DNA of 64,000 bases from the NCBI RefSeq assembly GCF_000973105.1, contig NC_015844.1, forward strand, positions 2,662,501 through 2,726,500. Direction: 5' to 3'. Below, in pieces: positions 1 through 8,484 of this stretch. The stretch is from Zobellia galactanivorans (GTDB lineage Bacteria > Bacteroidota > Bacteroidia > Flavobacteriales > Flavobacteriaceae). The notes beneath the pieces are model-generated. The model was not told the origin of the DNA and made no database searches. It worked only from the letters and a program-made list of their open reading frames with translations. The translations under genes and the position numbers were made by a program. Within the stretch, counting starts at the first letter, position 1. The number at the start of each line of letters is the position of its first letter.

Positions 1-1
1 G

Positions 2-400
2 AGCAGCAAGAAAAAAGCCCTGCTGGTCATCAATGCCAAGGCCCATATCGGATACGACCTGAAAAAAATAAAGATCAAGGCCGATGAGGAGAACAAGCGG
101 ATCATACTGACCCATTTTCCAGAGCCGGAAATCTTGTCGATCGAGCCCGATATCCAGTTTTACGATATTCAGAGCGGGATGTTCAATTTCTTTTCTTCGG
201 AAGACCTCACCTTGTTGAACAAAGAAGCCAAACAACATATCCGGGAGAAAATCCCGCAAAGCGGATTGATGGAAACGGCCAAAAAGGAGGCCATTCAGGC
301 CGTATTGTTAATCGAGAATATAGTGGAGACCATTGGTTGGAAACTTGATTACACGGCTTTGAAAATCACCGAGAAGCAAAAGGAAATGCTTGAAGACTAG
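2..400 (+). CDS. DUF4230 family protein, C-terminal part
   Basis: An open frame runs from base 2 to the stop at 398-400, so the N-terminus lies before the window; the internal TTG at 134 is not the true start. The visible 132 residues contain the pattern typical of DUF4230 proteins: a hydrophobic strand with INAKAHIGYDL, then KRIILTHFPEPEI and IQFYDIQSG, followed by a helical tail rich in Lys and Glu (KKEAIQAVLLIENIVETIGW). Members of this family are usually about 200 residues with one N-terminal membrane anchor, which would be in the missing part. The biochemical function is unknown. The next gene begins within about 30 bases, so co-transcription with the Dabb, GNAT and YjbR genes is likely. 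Confidence 0.8.
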   Translation, partial: SSKKKALLVINAKAHIGYDLKKIKIKADEENKRIILTHFPEPEILSIEPDIQFYDIQSGMFNFFSSEDLTLLNKEAKQHIREKIPQSGLMETAKKEAIQAVLLIENIVETIGWKLDYTALKITEKQKEMLED

Positions 401-423
401 TATAAATGGTTTATATAAATACA

Positions 424-828
424 ATGATTATGAGAACGCTTACTACAGTAATATTATTTTTAACCCTTGCCATTACCGCTAATGGCCAAACAAAGAATGA
501 CATGAGAGAGTTTGATCCCCATTTTGCCCATACCGTATTTTTCTGGTTCAAAAATCCCGATAACCAAGAAGACCGTGCCGCATTCGAAAAATCCTTACAG
601 AAGTTTTTGGATAATTCGGCCTATGCGAAAACCAGCTTTATAGGCAAACCGCCCAAAGCTAGCCGTGATGTGGTAGATGGATCTTTTACCTATTCCTTGA
701 TCGTAACTTTTGAATCGGCCGAAGCCCAGCAAAAGTACCAAGACGAAGCCCCTCACAAGGTATTTATTGAAGAGTCGAGCCACCTATGGGCCAAAGTAAT
801 CGTTTACGATTCAATGGGCGTACAATAA
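424..828 (+). CDS. Exported Dabb-domain (stress-responsive alpha/beta barrel) protein
   Basis: A protein of about 135 residues. ATG codons at 406, 424 and 430 are all in frame; 424 or 430 gives the cleanest signal peptide (MRTLTT, hydrophobic core, cleavage after ANG or ANGQ), so I chose 424. After the signal comes a single ferredoxin-like Dabb domain: HTVFFWFKNP at the start, a Phe-rich helix, a TYSLIVTFESAEAQQKYQDE strand-helix and a final strand with HLWAKVIVYD. Dabb domains dimerise into a barrel, and some act as small-molecule cyclases or monooxygenase-like enzymes, but no catalytic role can be assigned here. It is predicted to be periplasmic. It sits in a tight run of small genes, 23 bases after the DUF4230 stop and 4 bases before the GNAT gene. 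Confidence 0.75.
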   Translation: MIMRTLTTVILFLTLAITANGQTKNDMREFDPHFAHTVFFWFKNPDNQEDRAAFEKSLQKFLDNSAYAKTSFIGKPPKASRDVVDGSFTYSLIVTFESAEAQQKYQDEAPHKVFIEESSHLWAKVIVYDSMGVQ

Positions 829-832
829 AGGT

Positions 833-1384
833 ATGATGGTCTATAGGCCTGCCGTGGCCGATGATGCCTTGGCCATTGCACATTTGCATGCCAAGAGCTG
901 GCAAGAAAACTATCGCGGTGCATTTAGCGACCGTTATTTGGATGGAGAGGCCTTAAACGACCGACAAGAGGTCTGGGCCGATAGACTTCGCGACCCTCTT
1001 GAGGGCCAGGTCGTTCTGGTAGCGGAGTATAAAGGGAAGATAATAGGTTTTGCCTGTGCCTTTATGGATTACGACCCTCTGTTCGGAACCTTGCTTGACA
1101 ATCTGCACGTCTCTAGGGAAGTACAGGGCAAGGGCGTGGGTAGGCAATTGATGTCTCGCGTGGCCGGAATCTGCTCTGATCAATGTCTGAAACAAGGACT
1201 CTTCCTGTGGGTGTTGCAGCAGAATGAAGCGGCACATGGTTTTTATAAGGCCTGTGGAGGCGAGGAAATGGAAACCGTGGAAGGATGCGATATAGGAGAT
1301 AGGCCCATCATGAAAGTCAGGTATCATTGGCCGGAGATAAAATCGTTGGTGGTAAGATCTTCGGATAAGAATGGGGTAAAATGA
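833..1384 (+). CDS. GNAT family N-acetyltransferase
   Basis: A 183-residue protein with tandem ATG codons at 833 and 836. It has the GNAT fold in order: an N-terminal strand-helix (YRPAVADDALAIAHLHAKSW), central strands VVLVAEYKGKIIGFACAF, the pantetheine strand LLDNLHVSREVQG and the acetyl-CoA pyrophosphate loop QGKGVGRQLM near residues 95-104, matching Q/R-x-x-G-x-G/A. The C-terminal motif NEAAHGFYKACGG is typical of the Rim/PhnO-like groups. The acceptor is not identifiable; small-molecule amines or antibiotics are as likely as protein N-termini. Its stop overlaps the start of the next gene by 4 bases (ATGA), which points to translational coupling. Confidence 0.85.
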   Translation: MMVYRPAVADDALAIAHLHAKSWQENYRGAFSDRYLDGEALNDRQEVWADRLRDPLEGQVVLVAEYKGKIIGFACAFMDYDPLFGTLLDNLHVSREVQGKGVGRQLMSRVAGICSDQCLKQGLFLWVLQQNEAAHGFYKACGGEEMETVEGCDIGDRPIMKVRYHWPEIKSLVVRSSDKNGVK

Positions 1385-1737
1385 ACATAGAACAGTTTCG
1401 CGACTATTGCATAGCCAAAAAAGGCGTTACCGAGTCATTTCCTTTTGATGAAAAAACCTTGGTGTTCAAGGTTATGGGGAAGATGTTCGCCCTGTGTGCA
1501 TTGGAGCGGATACCGTCTCAGGTAAACCTGAAATGTGATCCCGAGCGTGCCATTGCCCTGCGAGAAGCATATGACGGTCGTATTATACCGGGCTATCATA
1601 TGAGCAAGGTGCATTGGAATACGCTTCTGTTGGAAAGCCTTCCTCCCCAACTTATAACCGAACTTGTAGACCATTCGTATGCATTGGTCATTTCCAAATT
1701 CACCAAAAAGCTTAAGGCGGGGTACGATGCCCTTTAA
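1381..1737 (+). CDS. MmcQ/YjbR family DNA-binding-fold protein
   Basis: A 118-residue protein of the MmcQ/YjbR (CyaY-like fold) family. Its hallmarks are the opening MNIEQFRDYCIAKKGVTESFPFDEKTLVFKVMGKMFA, the central NLKCDPERAIALREAY and the C-terminal GYHMSKVHWNTL followed by a helix ending VISKFTKK. The fold resembles that of DNA-binding domains, but no function has been firmly shown for the family. The start codon overlaps the stop of the GNAT gene, so the two are probably translated together. Cytoplasmic; no signal peptide or membrane segment. Confidence 0.85.
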   Translation: MNIEQFRDYCIAKKGVTESFPFDEKTLVFKVMGKMFALCALERIPSQVNLKCDPERAIALREAYDGRIIPGYHMSKVHWNTLLLESLPPQLITELVDHSYALVISKFTKKLKAGYDAL

Positions 1738-1783
1738 AAAAAACATTACCCCAATAATCATATATAAATCCTTGTAGGATACT

Positions 1784-3556
1784 ATGCAGCAATTGAATTC
1801 TTTTTATCGTGGCGAAATTGAAAAATACTCCAAAGAACTGGCGAAAATAAAAAAGCAACTCTTTGCTTCAAGTATGTTGCGCCTGGCCATATTTGGAGCG
1901 GCAGGTTTTGCAATCTATTGGTTTTTTGGCGATTCCAAATGGGTTATGGGCGTGATTTTGGTAACGATCGTGCTTTTCCTTTTTCTTGTGACCCGACATG
2001 CGGGACTCCAATATCAGCGCGATAGGCTGATGGCCTTGTTGCGCATCAACCAAACGGAACTCGATGTATTGGATCGCCGATTTCACGATTTGCCACAAGG
2101 AGAAGAGTTCAAGGACCCCTTGCATTATTTCAGTCAAGATATTGATCTGTTCGGAAGGGGCTCTTTTTTCCAGTATGCCAACCGAACCGCCCTAAAGCAG
2201 GGGGCGGAGACTTTTGCGGCCTTGTTCAAGGCCAATGAAATAGAAGGGATTGAACAGAAGCAGGAAGCGATTAAAGAATTGGCCCAAATGCCCGAATGGC
2301 GACAGAATTTTTCGGCCATAGCTTCGCTTACCAGAATAGAGGGAAAGACCGATTCTATAGTCAAATGGCTGGCCGACTATACCGCTTTCGTACCGAAAAT
2401 CATGCGTTACCTGCCTATGGTCTTTTCAGGGGGGTCGGCGTTGTTGTTCGGACTGTATTTTGCCGATTTGGCTCCTGAGTCGGCCTTGATCTTGTGGCTA
2501 GTGGTAGGTATGGGCATCACAGGGGTATATACCAAGAAAATTACGAAACTCGGTTCCGATGCTTCAAAAGTGCAGAGCACTTTTCAGCAATACAACAAGT
2601 TGCTGACCTTGATTGAAAATACCGAGTTTACTTCCGATTATTTAAAGGAGTTGAAAGGCAATGTACTTCATGAACGGGAAAAGACCTCCTTGATCATTGC
2701 CCAATTTTCGAAACAGCTCAATAGTCTCGACAAAAACAACAACGTAATCTACCTCTTTTTGGCCAATGGCTTTATGTTGCGTACGTTGACCCACTGTTAT
2801 GAAATAGAGAAATGGATTGCCGCCCACGGTAATTTTGTGGAAAAATGGTTTGATGCCATCGCCTATTTCGATGCATATAACAGTCTGGGGAATTTTGCCT
2901 TTAACCATCCGGACTACCATTACCCGACCATTAATGATGGGGGCGTGGTCTTACGGTCGGAAGGGGCCGGACATCCTTTGTTGGACCCGGAGAAAAGTGT
3001 ATTGAACGTTTTTAAGATAGACCGCGAACAGTTCTTTATCGTTACCGGTGCCAATATGGCGGGCAAGAGTACCTTTTTGCGTACCGTCTCATTGCAAATC
3101 GTAATGGCCAATGTAGGGCTGCCGCTTTGTGCCCAAAAGGTCGAGTACTCGCCTATAAAATTGATTACGAGTATGCGTACCACCGATTCGTTGACCGATG
3201 ACGAGTCGTATTTCTTTTCGGAGTTGAAACGCTTGAAATTTATTGTTGACGAAATTCAAAACGACCGCTATTTTATTGTCTTGGATGAAATTCTAAAAGG
3301 AACCAATAGTACCGACAAGGCCGAAGGAAGCCGTAAGTTCGTAGAACGATTGGTGGCTTCTAAGTCAACGGGAATAATCGCTACCCATGATTTAAGCCTT
3401 TGTGAAGTGGCCCATGAGCTGCCACAGGTAGAGAATCATTATTTCGATGCGGAAATCATAGACGATGAGCTTCACTTTGATTATAAGTTCAAAGACGGGA
3501 TCTGCCAGAACATGAACGCCTCCTTTTTATTAAAGAAGATGCAGATCGTAGAATAG
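1784..3556 (+). CDS. Membrane-anchored MutS-like ATPase
   Basis: A 590-residue protein with a MutS core/lever-like middle and a C-terminal MutS ATPase domain, but no mismatch-recognition domain. Two closely spaced hydrophobic segments lie near residues 31-49 and 53-70, and another hydrophobic stretch near 205-245 (FSGGSALLFGLYFADLAPES and following). The ATPase has Walker A TGANMAGKS near 420-428, the MutS-specific TSMRTTDSLTDDESYFFSEL, Walker B FIVLDEIL near 498 and the ATHD switch near 533. Bona fide MutS (about 850 residues) and MutS2 (with a Smr domain) are both longer and soluble. This membrane type is widespread in Bacteroidota but uncharacterised, so its DNA or other substrate is unknown. 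The intergenic spacing of 24 bases to the next gene allows one transcript. Confidence 0.85.
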   Translation: MQQLNSFYRGEIEKYSKELAKIKKQLFASSMLRLAIFGAAGFAIYWFFGDSKWVMGVILVTIVLFLFLVTRHAGLQYQRDRLMALLRINQTELDVLDRRFHDLPQGEEFKDPLHYFSQDIDLFGRGSFFQYANRTALKQGAETFAALFKANEIEGIEQKQEAIKELAQMPEWRQNFSAIASLTRIEGKTDSIVKWLADYTAFVPKIMRYLPMVFSGGSALLFGLYFADLAPESALILWLVVGMGITGVYTKKITKLGSDASKVQSTFQQYNKLLTLIENTEFTSDYLKELKGNVLHEREKTSLIIAQFSKQLNSLDKNNNVIYLFLANGFMLRTLTHCYEIEKWIAAHGNFVEKWFDAIAYFDAYNSLGNFAFNHPDYHYPTINDGGVVLRSEGAGHPLLDPEKSVLNVFKIDREQFFIVTGANMAGKSTFLRTVSLQIVMANVGLPLCAQKVEYSPIKLITSMRTTDSLTDDESYFFSELKRLKFIVDEIQNDRYFIVLDEILKGTNSTDKAEGSRKFVERLVASKSTGIIATHDLSLCEVAHELPQVENHYFDAEIIDDELHFDYKFKDGICQNMNASFLLKKMQIVE

Positions 3557-3580
3557 GAATTTTATTAAAGATGCCAGTAC

Positions 3581-4582
3581 ATGGATTCGTTGACACAAAT
3601 AGTTTTGGGTGCTGCCGTTGGAGAAGCGGTTTTAGGCAAGAAAGTTGGTAATAAGGCCATGCTCTATGGGGCCATTGCGGGTACCATTCCTGATTTGGAT
3701 GTGATGGCGCGTTTCCTTTTTGATACCGTTACCGCTACCGAAATACACCGCGGCTTCAGTCACTCTATATTTTTTGCCATACTTTTTGCACCCATTTTCG
3801 GTTGGCTTCTTTCAAAAATAGAACGCAAGGGCGGGGCAAGCTTCAAAGATTGGAGCTGGTTAATGTTCTGGGGCTTGTTTACGCACCCTGTTCTCGATGC
3901 GTTTACTACCTGGGGCACGCAATTGTTTTGGCCCTTTAAGACGCGATTGGCCTTTCAGAATATATTTGTTATCGACCCCTTGTATACCCTTCCCTTTATC
4001 GTGTTTCTGGTTATGGCCATGCGTCAGAAAAAAACATCGCCCAAAAGAAAAAGATATAACCGGTTGGGGCTAACGGTCAGTACGGCCTATTTGGTAACGA
4101 CCTTGATCTTGAAATGGGTCGCTTATCGGCAGTTTTCCTATAGTTTGGAGGCACAGGGCATCGCCTACGAGAAGTTGGATACCCGTCCTACTCCGTTCAA
4201 CACCATCTTATGGTCGGCCAATGTAGATGCCGGTGATGTGTATTTAATAGGCGAGTATTCTTTTTTCGATACCAAGGAAATCGTTTTTAGGTCCTATCCT
4301 AAGAACCATCAACTTTTGGGGGACTTGAGCTCCGACGAAAAGATAGAACGCCTCATTAAGGTGACCGAAGGGTGGTACACCATTAATAAAAAAGAAGACG
4401 GACTCTATTTTAACGATCTCCGATTCGGACTGATTAGTCTAGATCCCAAAGAAAGTCGGTTTGCCTTTACTTATGCGCTAAGACCGAGCGATAACGGACT
4501 AAGTATCTATGAAACACCCAAATACAGAAAAGATGCCAAGCGTTTGCTGGGCGCGCTATGGCAGCGAATTTGGGGGAATTAG
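3581..4582 (+). CDS. YdjM/DUF457-type membrane-bound metal-dependent hydrolase
   Basis: A 333-residue inner-membrane protein. It opens with the family signature DSLTQIVLGAAVGEAVLGKK, then GAIAGTIPDLD and HRGFSHSIFFA, and THPVLDAFTTWGTQLFWPF. These conserved Asp and His residues are the presumed metal ligands of the YdjM/YfhO-like (LexA-binding, membrane-bound hydrolase) family. Several hydrophobic segments lie in residues 1-190, and a soluble C-terminal part follows from about 200 to 333. The substrate is unknown; lipid or envelope metabolism is often guessed. Start ATG at 3581 follows the MutS-like gene closely. Downstream of it lie about 240 bases without a gene. Confidence 0.8.
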   Translation: MDSLTQIVLGAAVGEAVLGKKVGNKAMLYGAIAGTIPDLDVMARFLFDTVTATEIHRGFSHSIFFAILFAPIFGWLLSKIERKGGASFKDWSWLMFWGLFTHPVLDAFTTWGTQLFWPFKTRLAFQNIFVIDPLYTLPFIVFLVMAMRQKKTSPKRKRYNRLGLTVSTAYLVTTLILKWVAYRQFSYSLEAQGIAYEKLDTRPTPFNTILWSANVDAGDVYLIGEYSFFDTKEIVFRSYPKNHQLLGDLSSDEKIERLIKVTEGWYTINKKEDGLYFNDLRFGLISLDPKESRFAFTYALRPSDNGLSIYETPKYRKDAKRLLGALWQRIWGN

Positions 4583-4830
4583 TAAGGGGCGCTACCCGCT
4601 TCATTTCACCGAAACCATAAAGGTGAGTTAAAAAGTAGTTTCTGAACAATAAAAAGGGGGTTCTGTCGTAATAGCAGTAATGATGTTAGGTTTTTGGGTT
4701 AACATCTTTTTTTTAAACGATAACTTAATTTTTTTAAGGTTTCACAACAAACAAAAAAATGGCGATAGTATAATCCTTACCTTTAAATACAATGAGAGAA
4801 AGATGGTTGTGCTAAAACGTGGTAGATTTT

Positions 4831-5175
4831 ATGGAGCATTTTGAGGGCTATAAGTTAGAGAGACCAAGTTTAAACTATGTGGAAAACCTCATAGGAGCGA
4901 GGGATTTAGATTTTGAACAAAAATTTATTTCCTTATTGAAATCCGAATTTTCATGGGACCTGGGCAAATATTTGTACCATATTAAGCTAGGCGAGCCTAG
5001 GGCCGCTGCCGAGATTGTCCACAAGCTGAAATACAAGATCAGTATTCTGGGTATGGAGAAAACCTTTCTCTTTGCCGAAGAACATAAAGAAAGGCTGCAC
5101 TCAGGGGATACAATCTTTGATGGAGACTTTAAGGAAGTGTTGAAAAAAATAAACGTCTTCTTAGAATTTGTGTAA
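4831..5175 (+). CDS. Stand-alone histidine phosphotransfer (HPt) protein
   Basis: An acidic, all-helical protein of 114 residues. A GTG at 4819 would add four residues, but the ATG at 4831 (MEHFEGYKLE) looks more natural. The helix AAAEIVHKLKYKISILGME carries the phospho-accepting His (H64 counted from this ATG) in the H-K-L-K context of Hpt domains, with the following Gly that closes the turn. An HPt protein passes phosphate between a hybrid kinase receiver and a response regulator. No kinase or regulator is adjacent, so its partners are elsewhere. It is convergent with the DUF4407 gene, with only 11 bases between the stops. Confidence 0.7.
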   Translation: MEHFEGYKLERPSLNYVENLIGARDLDFEQKFISLLKSEFSWDLGKYLYHIKLGEPRAAAEIVHKLKYKISILGMEKTFLFAEEHKERLHSGDTIFDGDFKEVLKKINVFLEFV

Positions 5176-5186
5176 ATAAAATTGGG

Positions 5187-6287
5187 TCAAAGTTGTTTTG
5201 CCTGTAGGTCTTTAAAGGCATCCGCCTGAAGTATGAATAGCTCTTCCGCTTTCTTCTTTTTGTAGGCGTATACGGCTTCTTCGCGTTTTATTTCACTGTA
5301 TATTTTTTCATTTAGGGCAATATCGGTAGCCAATATTTCATTGCGCTGCTGTATTTTTTGTTGTGCCCAAGTGTGGACCATGTGTTCCTCTTCTTCCAGT
5401 TTAATGTCGTATGGACCTTTGGGGGCCAATAATTTGGCAATAATGGGTGAGGTTTCAATGGCCAAAAACAATAGGAAGATAAAGAAGGAAGGCCACCAAG
5501 GCAGCTCGTTCAGGGCATTGATACGGGCCATGAGTCCGTCAAAACCCTCTATTACGGGTTGTGAGTTTTTGACCACATCGGAATACTCCGCATTTAAAGT
5601 TTCAATCTGATTTTCGATGGCGATGATTTTCTGTTTGTTGTTCTCTTTTAATTGCTGAAGTTCGGCTAAGGCTGCATCGTGTTTTTGGCGTTTTTCTTCG
5701 TAAACCGGGCCTTTGCCTAGTTTTAAGGTGCCGGCGGTACCTTCGGCCTCACTGATATAGGTGTTGTATAGGGCATCGGTTTCTGCGGTTTTACGGGTGA
5801 TTTCGTTTTTTAATTGGGTGATATCGGCATTCAGTTTTTCAATGGCCGGGGTATACTGCAGGGCGAGTTGATTTTTGTTGGCCAGGGTCATTTCGTTCTT
5901 TTGCTCCAATAAGACTTGATTGATTTCCTTTTCGAAAATTTTTATTTCCAAGGGCTTTGAGATGACCACGGCTATGATAACGGCCAGTGCAATACGTGGT
6001 GTGGCCTGTAAAAGTTCATTGCCGAAACTGTTCCGCTTTTTGATGGTCGATACAATAAAACGATCCAGATTGAAAATAAGGAGTCCCCATATCAAACCAA
6101 AGAAAACGGAGGTGTATACGTTGTCAAAAACGGTGTAGAGGGCATAACTGCTGGCAATAAAGGCCATAAGGGCCGTAAAGAATACGGTGGCGCCAATACC
6201 GGCGTATTTGTTCTGTTCGCCATTGGAACAGGTTTTTAGAATGGAGGTGTCGGCCCCCGAGCAGAGGATAAAAAATTGTTGTACCAT
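5187..6287 (-). CDS. DUF4407 membrane protein with central coiled coil
   Basis: A 366-residue protein that matches DUF4407: an opening FFILCSGADTSIL, then paired membrane segments near residues 32-53 and 59-80 separated by a short loop, the conserved NLDRFIVSTIKK, a third segment near 95-115 and a fourth near 265-288 (PSFFIFLLFLAIETSPIIAKLL). Between segments three and four, residues about 125-250 form a long charged heptad-type coiled coil (LNADITQLKNEI, ENQIETLNAEY) that must project from the membrane. The C-terminal tail is again highly charged. Function unknown; some family members sit beside defence or membrane-stress genes, but this one has only housekeeping neighbours. It appears monocistronic. 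Confidence 0.85.
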   Translation of the reverse strand: MVQQFFILCSGADTSILKTCSNGEQNKYAGIGATVFFTALMAFIASSYALYTVFDNVYTSVFFGLIWGLLIFNLDRFIVSTIKKRNSFGNELLQATPRIALAVIIAVVISKPLEIKIFEKEINQVLLEQKNEMTLANKNQLALQYTPAIEKLNADITQLKNEITRKTAETDALYNTYISEAEGTAGTLKLGKGPVYEEKRQKHDAALAELQQLKENNKQKIIAIENQIETLNAEYSDVVKNSQPVIEGFDGLMARINALNELPWWPSFFIFLLFLAIETSPIIAKLLAPKGPYDIKLEEEEHMVHTWAQQKIQQRNEILATDIALNEKIYSEIKREEAVYAYKKKKAEELFILQADAFKDLQAKQL

Positions 6288-6365
6288 GATGTTCGATTTT
6301 TTTTGATGATTCCCATAAATGGGTTGATTGATGATGAATAGTAGGTAAGTTACGTTTTTTGTTAC

Positions 6366-6393
6366 AAAAAAAGCCTTCTGTTTAGAAGGCTTT
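6366..6393 (-). terminator. Rho-independent terminator after blaR1-like gene
   Basis: The stem AAAGCCTTCT / AGAAGGCTTT has a 4-base loop and on the minus strand is followed by seven T. It lies 21 bases beyond the stop of the M56 peptidase gene. Confidence 0.85.
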
Positions 6394-6413
6394 AAGACTT
6401 GGTCTGGTTGAGT

Positions 6414-8099
6414 TTAGGGGTTAATTTCTATTGGGTTTAGCGATAGCTTGACCTTGGGACGACCGTCCGTACCGTAGCGCAAATCAATATTGATGCTTTT
6501 GTTTTCCTCAAGCAATTGAATCGCTTTTGTATAGCTGATTTCCTTTTCGTCTAGGTAGAATACCGCATTTTTGTCCGCCAGTGTCCGAACATGTTCTAAA
6601 GGGGACGGTGGTTCGGGCGGATTAGGGGGAGCCTGTATAAATGTATTGGGAACAAGGTTGGGGGTGATATTACCGGTGTGGAGGTTTAGGTGTTCTATCA
6701 TACTGACTTCATCATAGATTTCTTGATTTTCAATAATCTCCTCTATACGTTTTTCAAAAGCGGCAACTTCGGTTTTGTTTACGGGCATAATGAAGGTCTC
6801 CTCTGGTGGGGCCGGAGGGCTAGGTGGTTCCGGCAACTCGGGAAAGGGCTGTGCACTGGCACGTTGTTTTGTTGTCATTTCGGCATATAGATAGGCCATA
6901 CGGTCCACATCCGTTTTTAGGATACGTATGTTTTTCCCCTTGGTCAGCATTTTATTGTATTTTTTGGCCAATGCATTGTATTCGGCTATTTCTTCAGCGC
7001 ATGCGCCATTGTTATGGGTTTGGTTGTTTTGGCATTCAGGAAAGGGTTGTGCTTCGTTCCGCTGTTTTTTTGACATTTTACCATAGATAAGTTCTAGGGT
7101 CTTTAAATCTTCTAAAGCTATATTTCTTGTCTCTTTAGGGATGGCATTGTATTTTTTGGCCAGTGCATTATAGCGTTTCACTTCTTGCTTTTTGGCTTCG
7201 CTTTGATAGGCCTGTACAGCTGATGTTTCTTTCGGCAATGTTATCTGTTCACTAAAACCAAATAGAAGCATGGTAATTAAGGGCACCACGGCGACACTTC
7301 TTAAGACCACCGATTTTCTAGAGCTTGTTTTTTTCATGACTGTAAAACGTTTTTTGATTGATGAATAATTGATGGCGTTAGCCAAACTCGACTGATTATC
7401 TTTAAGGTTTGTTGATGAGGCAAACGCTAAAAGTATATTTTGATATGTGGGGGTAGGGGTTCCTTGGTTTAGAACGGCGCGGTCGGCAAGAAATTCATGG
7501 TTTAGTTTGATCCAGTTTTTTATGATGTATATAAGCGGATTGAACCAAAGGATGATTTGCAATACCTCTACGAAAAGAATATCGAGACTGTGTTTTTGTT
7601 TCGCATGTGTCGCTTCGTGAAGTAATACCTCTTCAGGAATTTCTTGGGCTTCAAATTTTTGTTTGTTCAAGAAAATATAATTGAAAAAGGTATGCGGAGT
7701 CGTGGCATCTTGGAGCAACACATTGATGAAGGTTTGCATTCTCAGTTTTGGGTTGTTCTGAATATTGATAAGGATTCGGCCCAAATTTTTTAAAAATCGG
7801 ATAGAAAAAACCAACACCCCTAAAATGTAGAGGGCCCAGAGTATATGGGCGACGTCAAAGGAGGTGGCCGTTTGGGTTGCCGGGGCAAGGTGGGCTTGGA
7901 GCTTAGGTGTCTCCACCGTGAGCGGTGCGGCCTCAACATATTCGACAAAGGTAATAGAGGGAATGGTGAACGATAGCAAGAGGGCCGCTGCAAGGTATAG
8001 GCGTTTAAAGCCGTGCATTGGCTGGGTTTCTAATAGCAGCTTGTAAAAGGCCATAAAAATGGCCAAGCAGGCAGATGATTTTAGAAGGAACACTTCCAT
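6414..8099 (-). CDS. BlaR1/MecR1-like M56 family sensor peptidase
   Basis: A 561-residue membrane metallopeptidase. N-terminal hydrophobic segments lie near residues 1-22, 34-52 and 85-101. The zinc site is HEATH at 161-165 with the third ligand region NHEFLAD around E202, both hallmarks of M56 (BlaR1) peptidases. A further membrane segment near 266-287 separates the peptidase from a periplasmic C-terminus. That C-terminus is not a penicillin-binding domain: it holds two copies of a repeat (YNALAKKYN then a helix ending KQR..AQPFPE, about 305-355 and 370-420) and Pro-rich stretches. Such proteins sense an envelope signal and cleave the partner repressor. The gene follows the BlaI-like gene with a 2-base gap, so the pair is one operon. 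Confidence 0.88.
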   Translation of the reverse strand: MEVFLLKSSACLAIFMAFYKLLLETQPMHGFKRLYLAAALLLSFTIPSITFVEYVEAAPLTVETPKLQAHLAPATQTATSFDVAHILWALYILGVLVFSIRFLKNLGRILINIQNNPKLRMQTFINVLLQDATTPHTFFNYIFLNKQKFEAQEIPEEVLLHEATHAKQKHSLDILFVEVLQIILWFNPLIYIIKNWIKLNHEFLADRAVLNQGTPTPTYQNILLAFASSTNLKDNQSSLANAINYSSIKKRFTVMKKTSSRKSVVLRSVAVVPLITMLLFGFSEQITLPKETSAVQAYQSEAKKQEVKRYNALAKKYNAIPKETRNIALEDLKTLELIYGKMSKKQRNEAQPFPECQNNQTHNNGACAEEIAEYNALAKKYNKMLTKGKNIRILKTDVDRMAYLYAEMTTKQRASAQPFPELPEPPSPPAPPEETFIMPVNKTEVAAFEKRIEEIIENQEIYDEVSMIEHLNLHTGNITPNLVPNTFIQAPPNPPEPPSPLEHVRTLADKNAVFYLDEKEISYTKAIQLLEENKSINIDLRYGTDGRPKVKLSLNPIEINP

Positions 8100-8101
8100 G
8101 G

Positions 8102-8467
8102 CTATCGCTTTTTGATTTCGTTGTCTATCAGCTTTCGTAGATCTTCCAATTCTTCTTTGCTCAGGTCGGTTTCTTGGGTAAAAAAAGAAGCGAACTGACC
8201 AGGGCTGTCGTTGAAAAAATTCTTGATGAGTCCGTTTACGTGCTTCGAGAAATACTCCTTTTTCTTGACCAGCGGATAGTATTCGCGAGAGCGTCCTAAA
8301 CTTTTATAGGCTACAAAGCCTTTGTCCGTCATGCGCTTTAGAAGGGTGGCAATGGTCGTTGTTGCCGGTTTGGGTTCTGGGTAGGCTTCCAAAAGGTCTT
8401 TCATGAAGGCTTTTTTTTGCTTCCATAAGAGGTTCATTAGTTCTTCTTCGGCTTTTGATAATTTCAT
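8102..8467 (-). CDS. BlaI/MecI family transcriptional repressor
   Basis: A 121-residue winged-helix repressor. The frame stays open upstream to 8545, but the ATG at 8467 (MKLSKAEEELMNLLW) matches the family start, and upstream residues would overlap the promoter. Residues 1-75 form the winged helix (KPATTTIATLLKRMTDKGFVAYKSLGRSREYYPLV) and the remainder forms the dimerisation helices. BlaI proteins bind TACA-N-TGTA-type palindromes and are inactivated by proteolysis through the M56 partner. Two such palindromes lie directly upstream, so the operon is most likely autoregulated. Other targets in the genome cannot be seen from here. Confidence 0.9.
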   Translation of the reverse strand: MKLSKAEEELMNLLWKQKKAFMKDLLEAYPEPKPATTTIATLLKRMTDKGFVAYKSLGRSREYYPLVKKKEYFSKHVNGLIKNFFNDSPGQFASFFTQETDLSKEELEDLRKLIDNEIKKR

Positions 8468-8484
8468 GCTGCATCTTCTTTTTG

